A stretch of DNA of 64,000 bases from Sequoia sempervirens (Eukaryota; Streptophyta; Pinopsida; Cupressales; Cupressaceae): contig VDFB02000003.1 in assembly GCA_007258455.2 (NCBI GenBank), forward strand, positions 46,565,889 through 46,629,888, given 5' to 3'. The notes under the pieces are model-generated. The model saw only the letters and a list, made by a program, of their open reading frames with translations. It was not told the origin of the DNA and searched no databases. Positions 36,131 to 46,242 of the stretch are shown piece by piece. Position 1 is the stretch's first letter. The number at the start of each line of letters is the position of its first letter. The translations under genes and the position numbers were made by a program.

Positions 36131-37002
36131 AGTTGTTAGAACTGAAAATTTTCACATTTTTCACTAGCCTCCACCCACCAATCCTCCACATTCCACAGAA
36201 ATTCATCACATTTTAATTTTATGATCAACATAAATTGTTGAAATTTGTGTGACAAGATCCATTTTGTAGCCCACATTGCCAAATTGTCACACCCATAAAT
36301 AACTTTGAGACTCCATAATTTTTCCTAAGTAAAAATTAGCACTATCGGCCTAACAATGTATCATTGGTAGAACCCCCACCATAGACTTACCAATGGCCCA
36401 ATGAAAACAATTCATAACCTAGTATCGGTGTAACAACACCCTATTAGGCTAACTCCTAAGGCATATCCCCGATAGACTGATAGAGTCAAAAAAAGTAAGC
36501 ACATCATTGTAACACATGAACATCGGTGGAATGAATGTCTACATTCCCTCGATGGCCTGATATGATAATAAATTATCAAGAATTATTATATATCGGGGGA
36601 ATTAATGTGTATCGGGGTAATATATTTGGCCATCCCACCAATAGACCGAAGGAAAATTGTTCATCGGTGGAATAAGGATTGTAGTCTCGCCAATACAACG
36701 ATGATGATTGATTGCTAATTGATGTGACATATCAAGGCATCGTCCAGATATTTAAAAATAAATGCTCCCCCCTGATGAAAAGACTGAAATGAGTGGTGTA
36801 TTTATGAGCCAGAGTTGAAGTGAATTATATCACAAGTTGATCACATAATTGTTTCACAATTTGGAAGATTTCGTTGAGGACAAAAGCAGAAAGGAAAAGC
36901 TAGGAATTCTCGCGTAGTAGAAACCAGTGGAGGCGAGACCCAAGTAAGTACACCAATCCTGACTGAGAAGTTGTATTTTTCAAAGGATTAAGAATTTGAA
37001 CA
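36131..37002 (+). promoter_or_regulatory. Upstream region of ORF-A copy 2 with ATCGG motif cluster
   Basis: Between about 36,330 and 36,730 the phrases tatcggtgtaac, catcggtggaat, tatcgggggaat, tatcggggtaat and catcggtggaat occur in one orientation, with related cccgata/ccgatag and ttggtag forms between them. The start (tgttagaactgaaaatttt, about 36,134) is loosely like the LTR-X starts. A splice-donor-like 'caagtaagtacac' lies at about 36,941 before the ORF. It may be an LTR or promoter of the ORF-A element, but this is not established. Confidence 0.3.
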
Positions 37003-40000
37003 ATGGAGGAAAATGCAGAAAAACCCAAAGCTAAGAAACAGAAAACTGAGAAGAGACTCTTGAATCAAGACTTGATAGATCAATGCCCTAGGTCGGGGCC
37101 AAGACCTAGGAGGGTTTCTCATATGAGTCCCTCAATGGATAGATTATTAGATAAACATAAAGGCTTGGGGGATATTTGGACACCACGACGCGGGTATGAG
37201 ATTTTCATGTATCATTATAGGAAACAATTTAGGTTTCAACCAGTCTACAACCCATGGAGGTTGAACTTGGGAAGACTTGTGGTGCCCAATGTGTTCGTAA
37301 ATGTAGAATTAATTAAAGCTTTGGATAGTAGATATGACCCCAAGAGGAGAACTATCCAAGCACATAATGGGGCTGGCATGCTTGTTATTTCTGAGGATTT
37401 AATTTCTAATGTGTTTCAGTTGGAGTGTCCTATGAACTTTCCATTCACGATTAGAGGTCTCTTGACAGAGTATCACCATATGGATACCAGCTACAAATGA
37501 TGAAAACTATCCTTGAATAGGCCTAAGAATGAAGTAGGCCAACTCAGGAGGTTTTCAAGTAATGAAAACCCTCCTTTTCATGAGGACTTGTTTGAAGAAT
37601 ATTTTAGATACACTTATTATTTAGCTAGCCAGGTCTTGGGGGTGGAGGTCCCACCCCTCATGTCTATTGCCCTAATGGTCTTAGCTGCAAACATACAAAG
37701 AAATGATGCTAGGTCATTCAATTATGCTAGATACTTGGCCAATGACCTAAATCAAGAGCTTGAAAATATTAAAAACAATAGTGAATATATTCATTTCAAA
37801 CATTATTCTTTGTTCATGCATTTGCTCATGCATGAGGGACATGTTAGAAGGGTCTGGAGTCAAGAATTAAGAATAAAAGATACAGATGAAAATGGGAACC
37901 TCAAACCTGTACATATGTGGACTTCACTATGGGATAGTCGATTTGGTAGATCTCATTATCTTTATTTTGAGCAGTTTTTTGTGAAACCATTAATGGAGTG
38001 GCTGGGATATCTATGTGATTATAACTTATCCCCAGAAGTGCAAAAGTTTCTAAGACCAAAGGAAAATGACCCAAGGAAAAAGGTGGATCATAACTCGGGA
38101 TATTGGTATGCTTTTCTTGACTGTACAATGATTAGGTTTTATGGGTTTGAAGGAACTCCACACTTGTTTCCACAAGTAGTTCCTGATAGAATTTCCTACT
38201 TAGAAATTGTGAGGCAATTGGAAAATTTTGATTCCAAAAACCTCAAAGGACACAACCAAAAATATATCATGCCCAGTACCTTATTTTTTGGAGACTTTAC
38301 AGTGGTTGCAAATGAGGGATATGAGGAAATTGATGCTAAATTAGCACAATATAACCTCCCTCTAGGTAACAAAAGGAAAGATTTTGCTGCAGAAGGCTTT
38401 ATTCACAAAGCAAGGTTATCACAAGAACTATCAGGATATGAGCATGTATTCTCAATTGAAGATGTAATCATAAACCATGATGAAGCCTCTACCATTAAAA
38501 GAATGACTGCATATAATAGGGTTATGCTTGAAGAGGAATGGAAAATAAGAAATGTCCCATCTTATTCGAAGCCATTTGGTGAAATTCAGGATCCTCTAGA
38601 AAGGATTGAGCAACTCATTGCTCATATGGATGAAGTGGTAAAGAATGTGCCTTCATTTGTCTTTGATGCCCCCTCATGCAACCTATTTAGGACTGCAAGC
38701 TAAAGATATAGAGCCCTCAGATTATATCCCTTGACAACCAACTCCTGATGTGAGTTTTTCTATAGATACTGATATGAGTGAAGAAGAGGAGAGTGATGAG
38801 GAAAGTGATGAGGAGGAAGAGCAAGTACAACAAATAAGTGCTCCTATAATTGTACAGTATGAGCCTCCTCAGGAACACAATGTTGTAAGATTTGAAGTAT
38901 TAGATGAATTATCAAATGATGTTAGGGTCAAGGTTGGACAAGAGTTCATTTTTTATGGAGATTTTGTTAAGTCTCTTGAGTTTAAATCATTTGTTTACGA
39001 ATATAAAGGCAAGAAAATGAGACAAAAGATGCAGGATGTCACTCTTGAATGAGAAGTTGTTGTTTTGAAAGAATTGAAAAAAGAAATAGACAAAGAGATG
39101 GAATCCATCACTTCTGAGAGAGGGAGAGAGTCACTCCAAGAAGCTGGAGTATTGATTTTTCCCATATGGGATAGAAGCTCTACAATTGTGTTTGATAGTT
39201 TCATAAAGAGAGGAGATAAAACAATGAATTTAATAGACGAAGCAAGTGACAAGATGTATTCAGGATCTGGATACAATCCAAATGAGGCCACCTTGATTAT
39301 TTGGTCATTGTACCCCCATGATAAAAGACCAGTTGTGATTGATAATCCAAACCAAATGTTTGGACATCTCTTGGTTCAAAGAGTAGGGGATACCAACCCC
39401 ATGGACACAACAGAGTTGAATGTCAATGTGGAAAAGTTCACCAAGGCACAGATTGATAAGCTAGTTAAAGAAAATGACAGGTTGAAGAAGGAATTAGCAC
39501 ATCAAAGAGAAAGATCATCTTCCTCTTCCACACCAGAATCATATTCCCCATGGCTTGAGAAAGATAAGAGAGTATTGGATGCAATGGATAATACAACTTA
39601 TTGGAAGTAGTGCCACCTAAAATCTCAGGAAAAATGTAAAAAAATGGAGAAGGAAGTCAAAACCATCAAGTATAAGATTGCATCCGAAATGATCGAGGGA
39701 AGATTCAATAAGATGATGAAATGTGCAGATGAATATTTGAGGCAATTTAAATAGGTACTCTCAGCATTAGAGGAGAACGAATGATTATAGAGGAGAATAA
39801 TCGAAAAGAGACAAGAGCTTCAAGACAAGCAAATCCTGAAAGGACAGATAATGCAGACACATAACAAATTGGTAGAAGCACACAATGGATATCATAAGAG
39901 GCTCTTTGAGGATTTTGAGTGCTTCAATTCGACTCTGACACTCTATGATGATATGGGAAATCCTAAAGAATATGATGATTGGAAGGAATATTTTAATGTG

Positions 40001-40225
40001 ATTCTGACTGCTGCATTACAAGAGATCAATGACAAGGATATGATTTTACAAAATACTCACAACCAGCTCGAGAAGATGATGTATAGGGAGTATGATATGA
40101 GAGAGGTGATCTCCAATGCAAATACTTTTGTTGAACAAGAATACATCCATCACCTCTCTGCATTCAATTTGTTCCTCAACCAAACTATGGATACACCAGA
40201 CACAGCAGGGAAACCATCAGGATGA
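37003..40225 (+). pseudogene. ORF-A family protein, copy 2 (best preserved, unknown function)
   Basis: No standard transposon domain is recognised. The frame starting at 37,003 (MEENAEKPKAKKQKTEK) runs to 38,703 in one register, interrupted only by two adjacent TGA codons at 37,498-37,503. A frameshift near 38,690 leads to a second register, 38,705-40,225, with a few TAG/TGA stops (39,050, 39,608, about 39,755). Blocks are: basic N-terminus; VYNPWRLNLGRLVVPNVF and DPKRRTI (residues about 80-115); YWYAFLDCTMIRFYG (about 38,100-38,145); acidic SEEEESDEESDEEEEQ (about 38,770); GSGYNPNEATLIIWSL (about 39,265-39,310); coiled coil (about 39,440-39,760); KEYDDWKEYF (about 39,970). Total length is about 1,070 codons. 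Copies at 11.8 and 59.7 kb share these blocks. A mobile-element protein is inferred from copy number and flanks; no enzymatic motif is seen. Confidence 0.7.
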
Positions 40226-41298
40226 AAGGAGTCAGCTGACAGCATGAGCACCATATCATGGAGTAGAAGCTTTGAACAGATCTTAGGTGGTCACAGGATT
40301 CTACTTGGAGATTAACGGATCGGTGCATTTAGTTGTCACAATATTTTGTTTTCTTAATTATGTTTAGTTATCAAACAACATGAATTTTTGACGTAACGGG
40401 TTTGTAGCTTGTTGCCTCTCACATATATAAGAGAGACCAAGACCCGAATAGATCATCCATCTCATATCAAAAACTATTGTTATAATGCATATTATTCAAA
40501 GATAAATATAATGGAGAAGGTTATGCATAATTGTTAATTTGCTTGCAAGTGTTCAACTGTTGTGTGGATTTATATGCTTATATGTTATTTGGCTGTCTTC
40601 GAAGTGGCTATTTATGTTATTCAAATTGAATGTGTGGAAATACATTTAATTTGTCAATACACATTTGTTGTAGTTGTGTGATGTTGTTGACTAGTTTCGA
40701 TGTGCAGAAGAATTAAAATTCCTTTTAAGAAATCAAATTTTATAGGTTCCTATTTGGATTAAAGTCCTTTTGAATAGATTGTCTTAATTGGTTTCCTTTC
40801 ACATTTGAATTAAATCCTTTCACAACTTCATAGTAGCATAAGGGGATATCACTAGGATTACTAAGAAGAGTCCAAATAACTGACATACTTGCACGTTTTC
40901 ATAAGGTGAAAACATTCAAAGTGCCCAACTGTTTGAGTTAAGCTAAAGAGTGAATCTACCTATCTTACAGAACCCTATCTCCAAAATCATCATTCATCCC
41001 TCCACTTCATCCACCCAATAGAAGTAGGCACTGGTAATAATTAGATAGTACATACAAAATATAACTCACAAACTTGAACTCTCAATTACTCTCACTAGTA
41101 TGTAGACATTAAAACTCTGCATCTGATTCATCTCACGTGCCATAGTAAGTAGATTGCTCAATATAGGAACCATATCTATCTGCAAATCTGCCTTATTGTT
41201 CAAGTATACTCGCCTAGGTTTGGCAGAGTCTGAAGAGTAGAATGTAATCAGTCCTGCTTACCTTGTTCGTTGGCCAAAGGTGTATTAAGGGATTGGCA
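40226..41298 (+). repeat. LTR-like 3' tail of ORF-A copy 2
   Basis: Collinear with 15,301-16,466. It holds 'tggtcacagg', 'tgtagcttgt', TATA motif 'tatataagagagaccaagacc' (about 40,424), 'actaagaagagtcc', 'aaagtgcccaact', 'cctaggtttggcagagtctgaag' and 'gttcgttggccaaa', ending near 'attggca'. It lies directly after the ORF. It probably corresponds to a 3' LTR; the 5' partner was not identified. Confidence 0.5.
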
Positions 41299-41996
41299 CC
41301 CCCTTATGGTTTAAAACCTGTACTTTGAGACCTAACACTAGTGATGATGGCCCAGGCTTTTTCGTCAAAATATATGCATGAATTCCATGGTTTAACTACA
41401 TCTCACTGTCCTTGCCATGATGAGAAGGTATCTAGGTAGATTTCAACAAGAGCCTCCATTGTTCGAATTGGCATCAAACAATACCTTCAACCTCAACTTA
41501 TGTCATTACATATAATGACATTTCCCCAATTGTTGGTATTGTTTAATCACACAATAAGGGGCCTTTAGATCCCAACGGTACTTGCCCAATCTACATATAC
41601 CTTCAGTGTTAATGAAAATCATAGGAAGAAGTGAAAGTGTTAGGAAGGTAGGTCTATTTTATCTATATTTTTTTCATTGTCGAAATACGTCTACCTTAAT
41701 TGATGCAAATATGTTCATGAGATTTATGCATGATCACTATTTCTGTCTATGCTCTACTGGTTTGATATGTCCATGATTTGTTGCCTACAGTACTTGACTA
41801 ATGACTCTCTGTGAATAACCCAAGTATAGTGCTTTAATTGCTCTCAAACATAAAGTGGGTGGTAAGTGTTGCTTTATGTGATAACCATACATGACTTAGT
41901 TAAGAAATGGGAATCTCACTTATAAGATTTTCTCAATGAATTGGGATCCTGTATGCAAATACATGATGTCTATCTTTTCATTTTTCCCTTTTTAGG
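41299..41996. other. Unassigned sequence
   Basis: No supported gene. It ends in a pyrimidine run (ttttcatttttcccttttt) that looks like a 3' splice-site tract for the segment that follows. Confidence 0.4.
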
Positions 41997-42120
41997 TCCA
42001 CTCTTCAAAGATCCTAAGTGGTTGAAGAGATCACTAGTTGGTGTCAGTTTTGGATTTGGCGGAAAGCTTGCTTCATTTCGGCTCGGTACAGCGTCACAGA
42101 GTGTTGTTGGCTCTTCTGAG
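41997..42120 (+). pseudogene. SEC31-like exon fragment
   Basis: Following a good acceptor (tttttcccttttt ag), the plus strand reads PKWLKRSLVGVSFGFGGKLA and then SF, ending with GSSE next to a GT (tcttctgag|gtagag). The P-K-W-L/Y-K-R-P-x-G-x-S-F-G-F-G-G-K-L-V-S-F string followed by G-S/T-S-E-V is characteristic of SEC31, the outer COPII coat protein for ER-to-Golgi vesicles, just after its WD40 propeller. Only this exon-sized piece is visible and no neighbouring SEC31 exons were found, so it is a captured or orphan fragment. The 89-codon frame at 42,140-42,409 is unrelated as far as I can see. Confidence 0.55.
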
Positions 42121-42959
42121 GTAGAGTACAATTTATTCTTTGGTACTGTTAGCTCTCAAAAACGCAGGAGAAAAACCTCAAGAGGCTGCCAATCTCTTGG
42201 TACATTTTAGGGTAACAGACAAGGTCAGATGTTCTAGACCTTCTACTCTTCAGGTGCTGCTAGACCTAGGCGGGTGTACCTATACGAATGAAGCAGATTT
42301 AATGTGCTTATCTTTCTTGAAATGCTTTTCCCACAATGGCAGATGGGAGTGGACAAATAAAACTAAATTTGGTATAAATTGTATAGCAATATTCAAAACT
42401 AAATCCTAATATGCTCAGTTAACAGATGTAAAGAAAATGAATGAATCTAAATGGCGAGGAATGCAGAGACTAGTGCCTTATTGGGTATGCGGAGTCAAAT
42501 GAAATAGAAATGGGCAACTTATTTCTGGAGAACACTCAACTAAGCTCTTCTTAATGATGCAGATGAATTTCCCTAATTACTGTGATTAATCAAAAGGATT
42601 TAATCTTTTCTTGAAAGAACCAATCAATTGACCACACAGATACAAAAAATGTGCACTGATAAATTGAAGATAAACTTGTTATATCAATTTAAACAACCAG
42701 AAAGCATCAATCTTGGAGACAACTTAGTAATACTTTCAATAAGCACAACAGACAATTGACATCATAAATGAACTGCCACATCAACTGATTTTCATTAATA
42801 TCTCCATTTGAAATCATGCATCATAGTCTCTGATCTGAAAATTTTATTCTACTGGATCCATCTCTAATCTATCTACTGTATATCTCCTATCTAATCTAAT
42901 TCTCCTAATGTCTTCATTTACAATCAGAAATGAACATTTATACATTTGCATCTGAAAAT
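42121..42959. other. Unassigned sequence
   Basis: No recognised gene or repeat. A short frame (42,140-42,409) starting LALKNAGEKPQEAANLLVHF has no family that I can name. Confidence 0.35.
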
Positions 42960-44050
42960 ACACATCGCTTCGTAATCCCATGTCGACGAGCAACAGTATT
43001 CGGGCTTCAATTAATACTCGCCAAATATTCGCCGTGACATCCCGTAGTCATGCCGAAGTCAAATGTCTCATCGACAAATATCCTTTGATTTTTGTGTTTC
43101 GCTATGACCCATGGAGTCGGGGAGATGTCCCATAGACAAATCTTTTTCTTACCGAGATGTGTCCTTTTGTCTCATTTGCTTCGTTGTGACCTTGTGATGT
43201 CGGGGAGACGTCCCACAGATCGTACTATGTCTCGCCGAGATACACCTTGAGTTCACTTTTGATTGCCGTGACAATATCACTTTTTCACCGATGCAACAAT
43301 ACTTCGGTGTGACATTTAGATCGGAAAGACTGCAAGACCTTACTCCAAAAGCTATTCGATAGAATCCCTTTTGTGCTTTGTCGGCAAGACTGGAGCCACT
43401 CGCCAAGACTTTACTCTGATGCACATGAGTCTTACCGAGATGTTCTTTTTGTTGTCGGTCGGTAAGACACTATGAATTCGCCAAGACCTTACTTCGATGC
43501 TTTTATTCTAGCTGATGAATATCCACGTGCGTTGGTCGGAAAGACATAATGCGGTCAGTGAGACCTCACTTCGATAACATGACTCCTACCGATGCATATC
43601 CTTATCGGTGAGACACAAGGGTTGACGAGACTTCATAACTTCATTCTGAAAGCTTTTACTACAATTACATTCACATTTGTCGGCAAGACCCGATGTATTC
43701 GCCAAGATATTACATTGATACAGCTTAGCTTGGCTGATAAGCCTCCTCGCATTGGTCAGTGAGACACACCCCATTTAGTGAGACCACATACTGAATACAA
43801 TTTGTTCAGCCGAAGTGTATACTCCTGCGCCAGTCGGTGAGACAATATAACTTTGTTGTGACTCATCCTGACGAAGACCCTCTTGCCGATATGAATCTTC
43901 TATCGCCGAGACAATGTGTTATGTCCTATCGATAGGTGCCTATAGATGAATTTTGATCGCTATGACACGAAAGAAGTCTTGTCGATAGACTACAACAGAC
44001 GTATATTAGCAAAAATACACAATGGGTCGGGGAGACCTTGATATCCTCAT
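42960..44050. repeat. ~75-bp period degenerate array of TCGG(c/t)(a/g)AGAC motifs
   Basis: The heptamer-like core 'tcggcaagac' and variants recur near 43,115, 43,199, 43,320, 43,380, 43,455, 43,534, 43,603, 43,680, 43,753 and 43,833, mostly 70-80 bases apart. In several units a second core, 'tcgccaagaccttactt.gatgc', follows about 20-25 bases later. GC content is higher than in the surroundings. It is non-coding. It could be part of a long LTR or a young local satellite. Confidence 0.7.
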
Positions 44051-44496
44051 GCCGATATGGACTATAATGTGAAATACTTCAGAACTAGATGATTTTATGG
44101 GACTACATGGCCAAATATGGGGAAAATATGCTCATGGTAGGACTTATTTGGAAAATTATGAGTATGAACAACATGTAAAATCATCAAAATTTTATAGTTC
44201 CAAAAGTGGCTCCATCTGGGGATGAATGATTGTGAGATCATTGCAAGGATCCAGATCTCAAGGTGAGCAGACCAGGCACAAGATGATGAAACAGTGAGCA
44301 AGATGGAAAGAATAGAAATGGAGATGAACAAAATCCTAAACTATTGTGCATGGAAAAGAATTTTAAAGAGGATTATCAAGAGTTGTCCATGCACTGGCAA
44401 ACCTTAATCCTGTGTTTCAACTTCACCTGTTCTGAGCTGTTATAGTGTAAAATTCAAACCATAAATGATGGTTTCAAGGCCATCCAAAAGAAAGGC
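44051..44496. other. Unassigned sequence before the second gap
   Basis: No supported gene. Frames into the Ns are ignored. Confidence 0.4.
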
Positions 44497-44596
44497 NNNN
44501 NNNNNNNNNNNNNNNNNNNNNNNNNNNNNNNNNNNNNNNNNNNNNNNNNNNNNNNNNNNNNNNNNNNNNNNNNNNNNNNNNNNNNNNNNNNNNNNN
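44497..44596. other. Assembly gap (100 Ns)
   Basis: Exactly 100 Ns. The gap removes the upstream part of the gypsy element whose integrase begins just after it. Confidence 0.99.
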
Positions 44597-44722
44597 TCAA
44601 TCAATATAGATTTTCTTAGCGGCTTGCAAATCATTGAAATATTAAAATGACTCTATTTGTTGTGGTTGACAAGTTTTCTAAAATGGAAATCATGGTTGCA
44701 TGCAAAAATATCATTACAATAG
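44597..44722 (+). pseudogene. Gypsy integrase core, left part (interrupted by a nested element)
   Basis: INIDFLSG, then after a stop and frame change LFVVVDKFSKMEIMVACK, match the integrase core motif 'DFI.GLP......I.VVVDRFSKMAHFI.C'. The first catalytic Asp is in the DFLSG block. The sequence stops at 44,722, where the LTR retrotransposon begins. The continuation is at 52,755. Confidence 0.7.
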
Positions 44723-45992
44723 TGTATAGGAGCGAATTTGAACCCCTTATGCAAATTCCCCTTTCACATACCTTCACTTTAGAAAATCAAATTTGAAGGT
44801 GAAATTCCACATCACCCTACTACCTTCCTTCCACTTGGCGTCTTCCTCTTGTGTTAGTGAGAGAATATTTTTCGGGGGCGAGCGTGCGACTCACTTACGT
44901 CCCTGATGGATTCCTACATTTGAAGTTGGCAGAGGCGTTACACTTTTGATTGGGGTCGATTTGTAACATCCCTCTTCGACCAACCGACCTCGAATATGGC
45001 AGATTCTTCCCTCTTCTCCTTCAAATTCATCCATTCTTCATTCATTCCATCTCTTTTTGCATTCTCAAGCATCTCAACTTCACTCTCTTTGCATTCTTCA
45101 CTCTTTAACAACACTTTAGCACTCCATTACAACAACACTCCATCAACTCCACATAGCAAGGGTGAAGCAAGCCACAACAACGTGGGCTTGGAGTCTTACA
45201 AGACCTCCTTCCATCATAGTCGAGGCTATGGTGACCTTGCCAAGTTTGCTTTCTCCTCCATTGGCTAGTGAGATTTTGGGTGGAGGTGGTAACGTTTCAC
45301 TCCTCTCCTTTGTGATTTCGTTGAGTAGCACTTTACTATTTTGTAGTGTCTATTTCTCTTCTACTTTCTCTACTTCTTTATCACATATTTCTCTCTCATT
45401 GCTATTTGGCTGTCCATGGAGGTGGAAACACCAAAACGAGGGTTTGACTGAGGCAAACCCCTATACAACCCCAACAATTTTCCCCTCTTTCTTGTGTGTA
45501 GGTGAACATGCATTTGGAGCTAGCTGGCGAACTGGCGCCTTGGTGCGATCATTTTCATTACTCTAACTTTCATCTATCTACTTTATCATCTTCATTTGTA
45601 ATTTTCATACTTTATTGTTCTATTTTTCTCATTCTAGAATAGTTAGCTAGGTCATTAGTTTATTTTCTAGTAGTTATATTGTACTTTCTGTTCTCTGGTC
45701 GTATGGATGCCAACATGCTTGAGAGATTCCAATGTGCCATGTTGTCATCCCAGAACTATGCTTTCATCCTCAGACATAGAGCTTTCTAAGGTATAGTATT
45801 GACTCTAAAAACTAGCTCGCCTAGCCTAAACTTGGATTTTGGGTCAGAAGAGTGATTGAAGTACTTTATAGTCCTCATCATTCTCGACCTCTATCCAAAA
45901 CACCCCTTTAGAGTGAGGTAAGTTAGGGCAGCCCTCCACTCTCAACTCTCCATGACTTGGAGCCTTGACGAGTTCAGTCCCCCTCTCTTGCA
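44723..45992 (+). repeat. 5' LTR
   Basis: 1,270 bp, TGTATAGGAG...CTCTCTTGCA. Matches 51,464-52,754 throughout, including 'ccccttatgcaaattcccctttc', 'cttcccttctcc' and 'gcctagcctaaacttggatttt'-type text. A 90-codon open frame inside (44,996-45,268) is mirrored by one in the other LTR; it is S/F/L-rich and not considered a gene. Confidence 0.93.
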
Positions 45993-45996
45993 TTTT

Positions 45997-46014
45997 TGGT
46001 GAGCTTGACATGAA
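45997..46014 (+). other. Primer-binding-site-like sequence
   Basis: tggtgagcttgacatgaa begins 4 bases after the 5' LTR. It has the TGG expected opposite the CCA 3' end of a tRNA. I cannot name the tRNA. Confidence 0.45.
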
Positions 46015-46242
46015 CCAACGTATGCCCATTCATTGGTGTTGAAGATTTTCTCTAGTACCTTGTGATCGTTGTACTCTTGTGTGTTGTGAAGGTTTATGAG
46101 CATCACAACCCAATCCATGACTTCTGGGTACATTGTTAGGAGAAGTGTATGACACATTTTGATGGAAAGGATGAAGGTCACTTCTTATTTCTCTACAGGC
46201 CTTTTTTCTGGATCCCCCATTGGTCTTGCTGCTCAGGAGTAG

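Noticed and set aside
36134..36400. Third LTR-X copy upstream of ORF-A copy 2
   Set aside because: Only the first 30 bases or so look alike (tgttagaac..aaaatttt); the rest does not align by eye, so it is not annotated as LTR-X.
44996..45268. 90-codon frame starting MADSSLF, repeated at 51,726
   Set aside because: It lies wholly inside the LTRs and is duplicated because the LTR is; Ser/Phe/Leu-rich, no domain.
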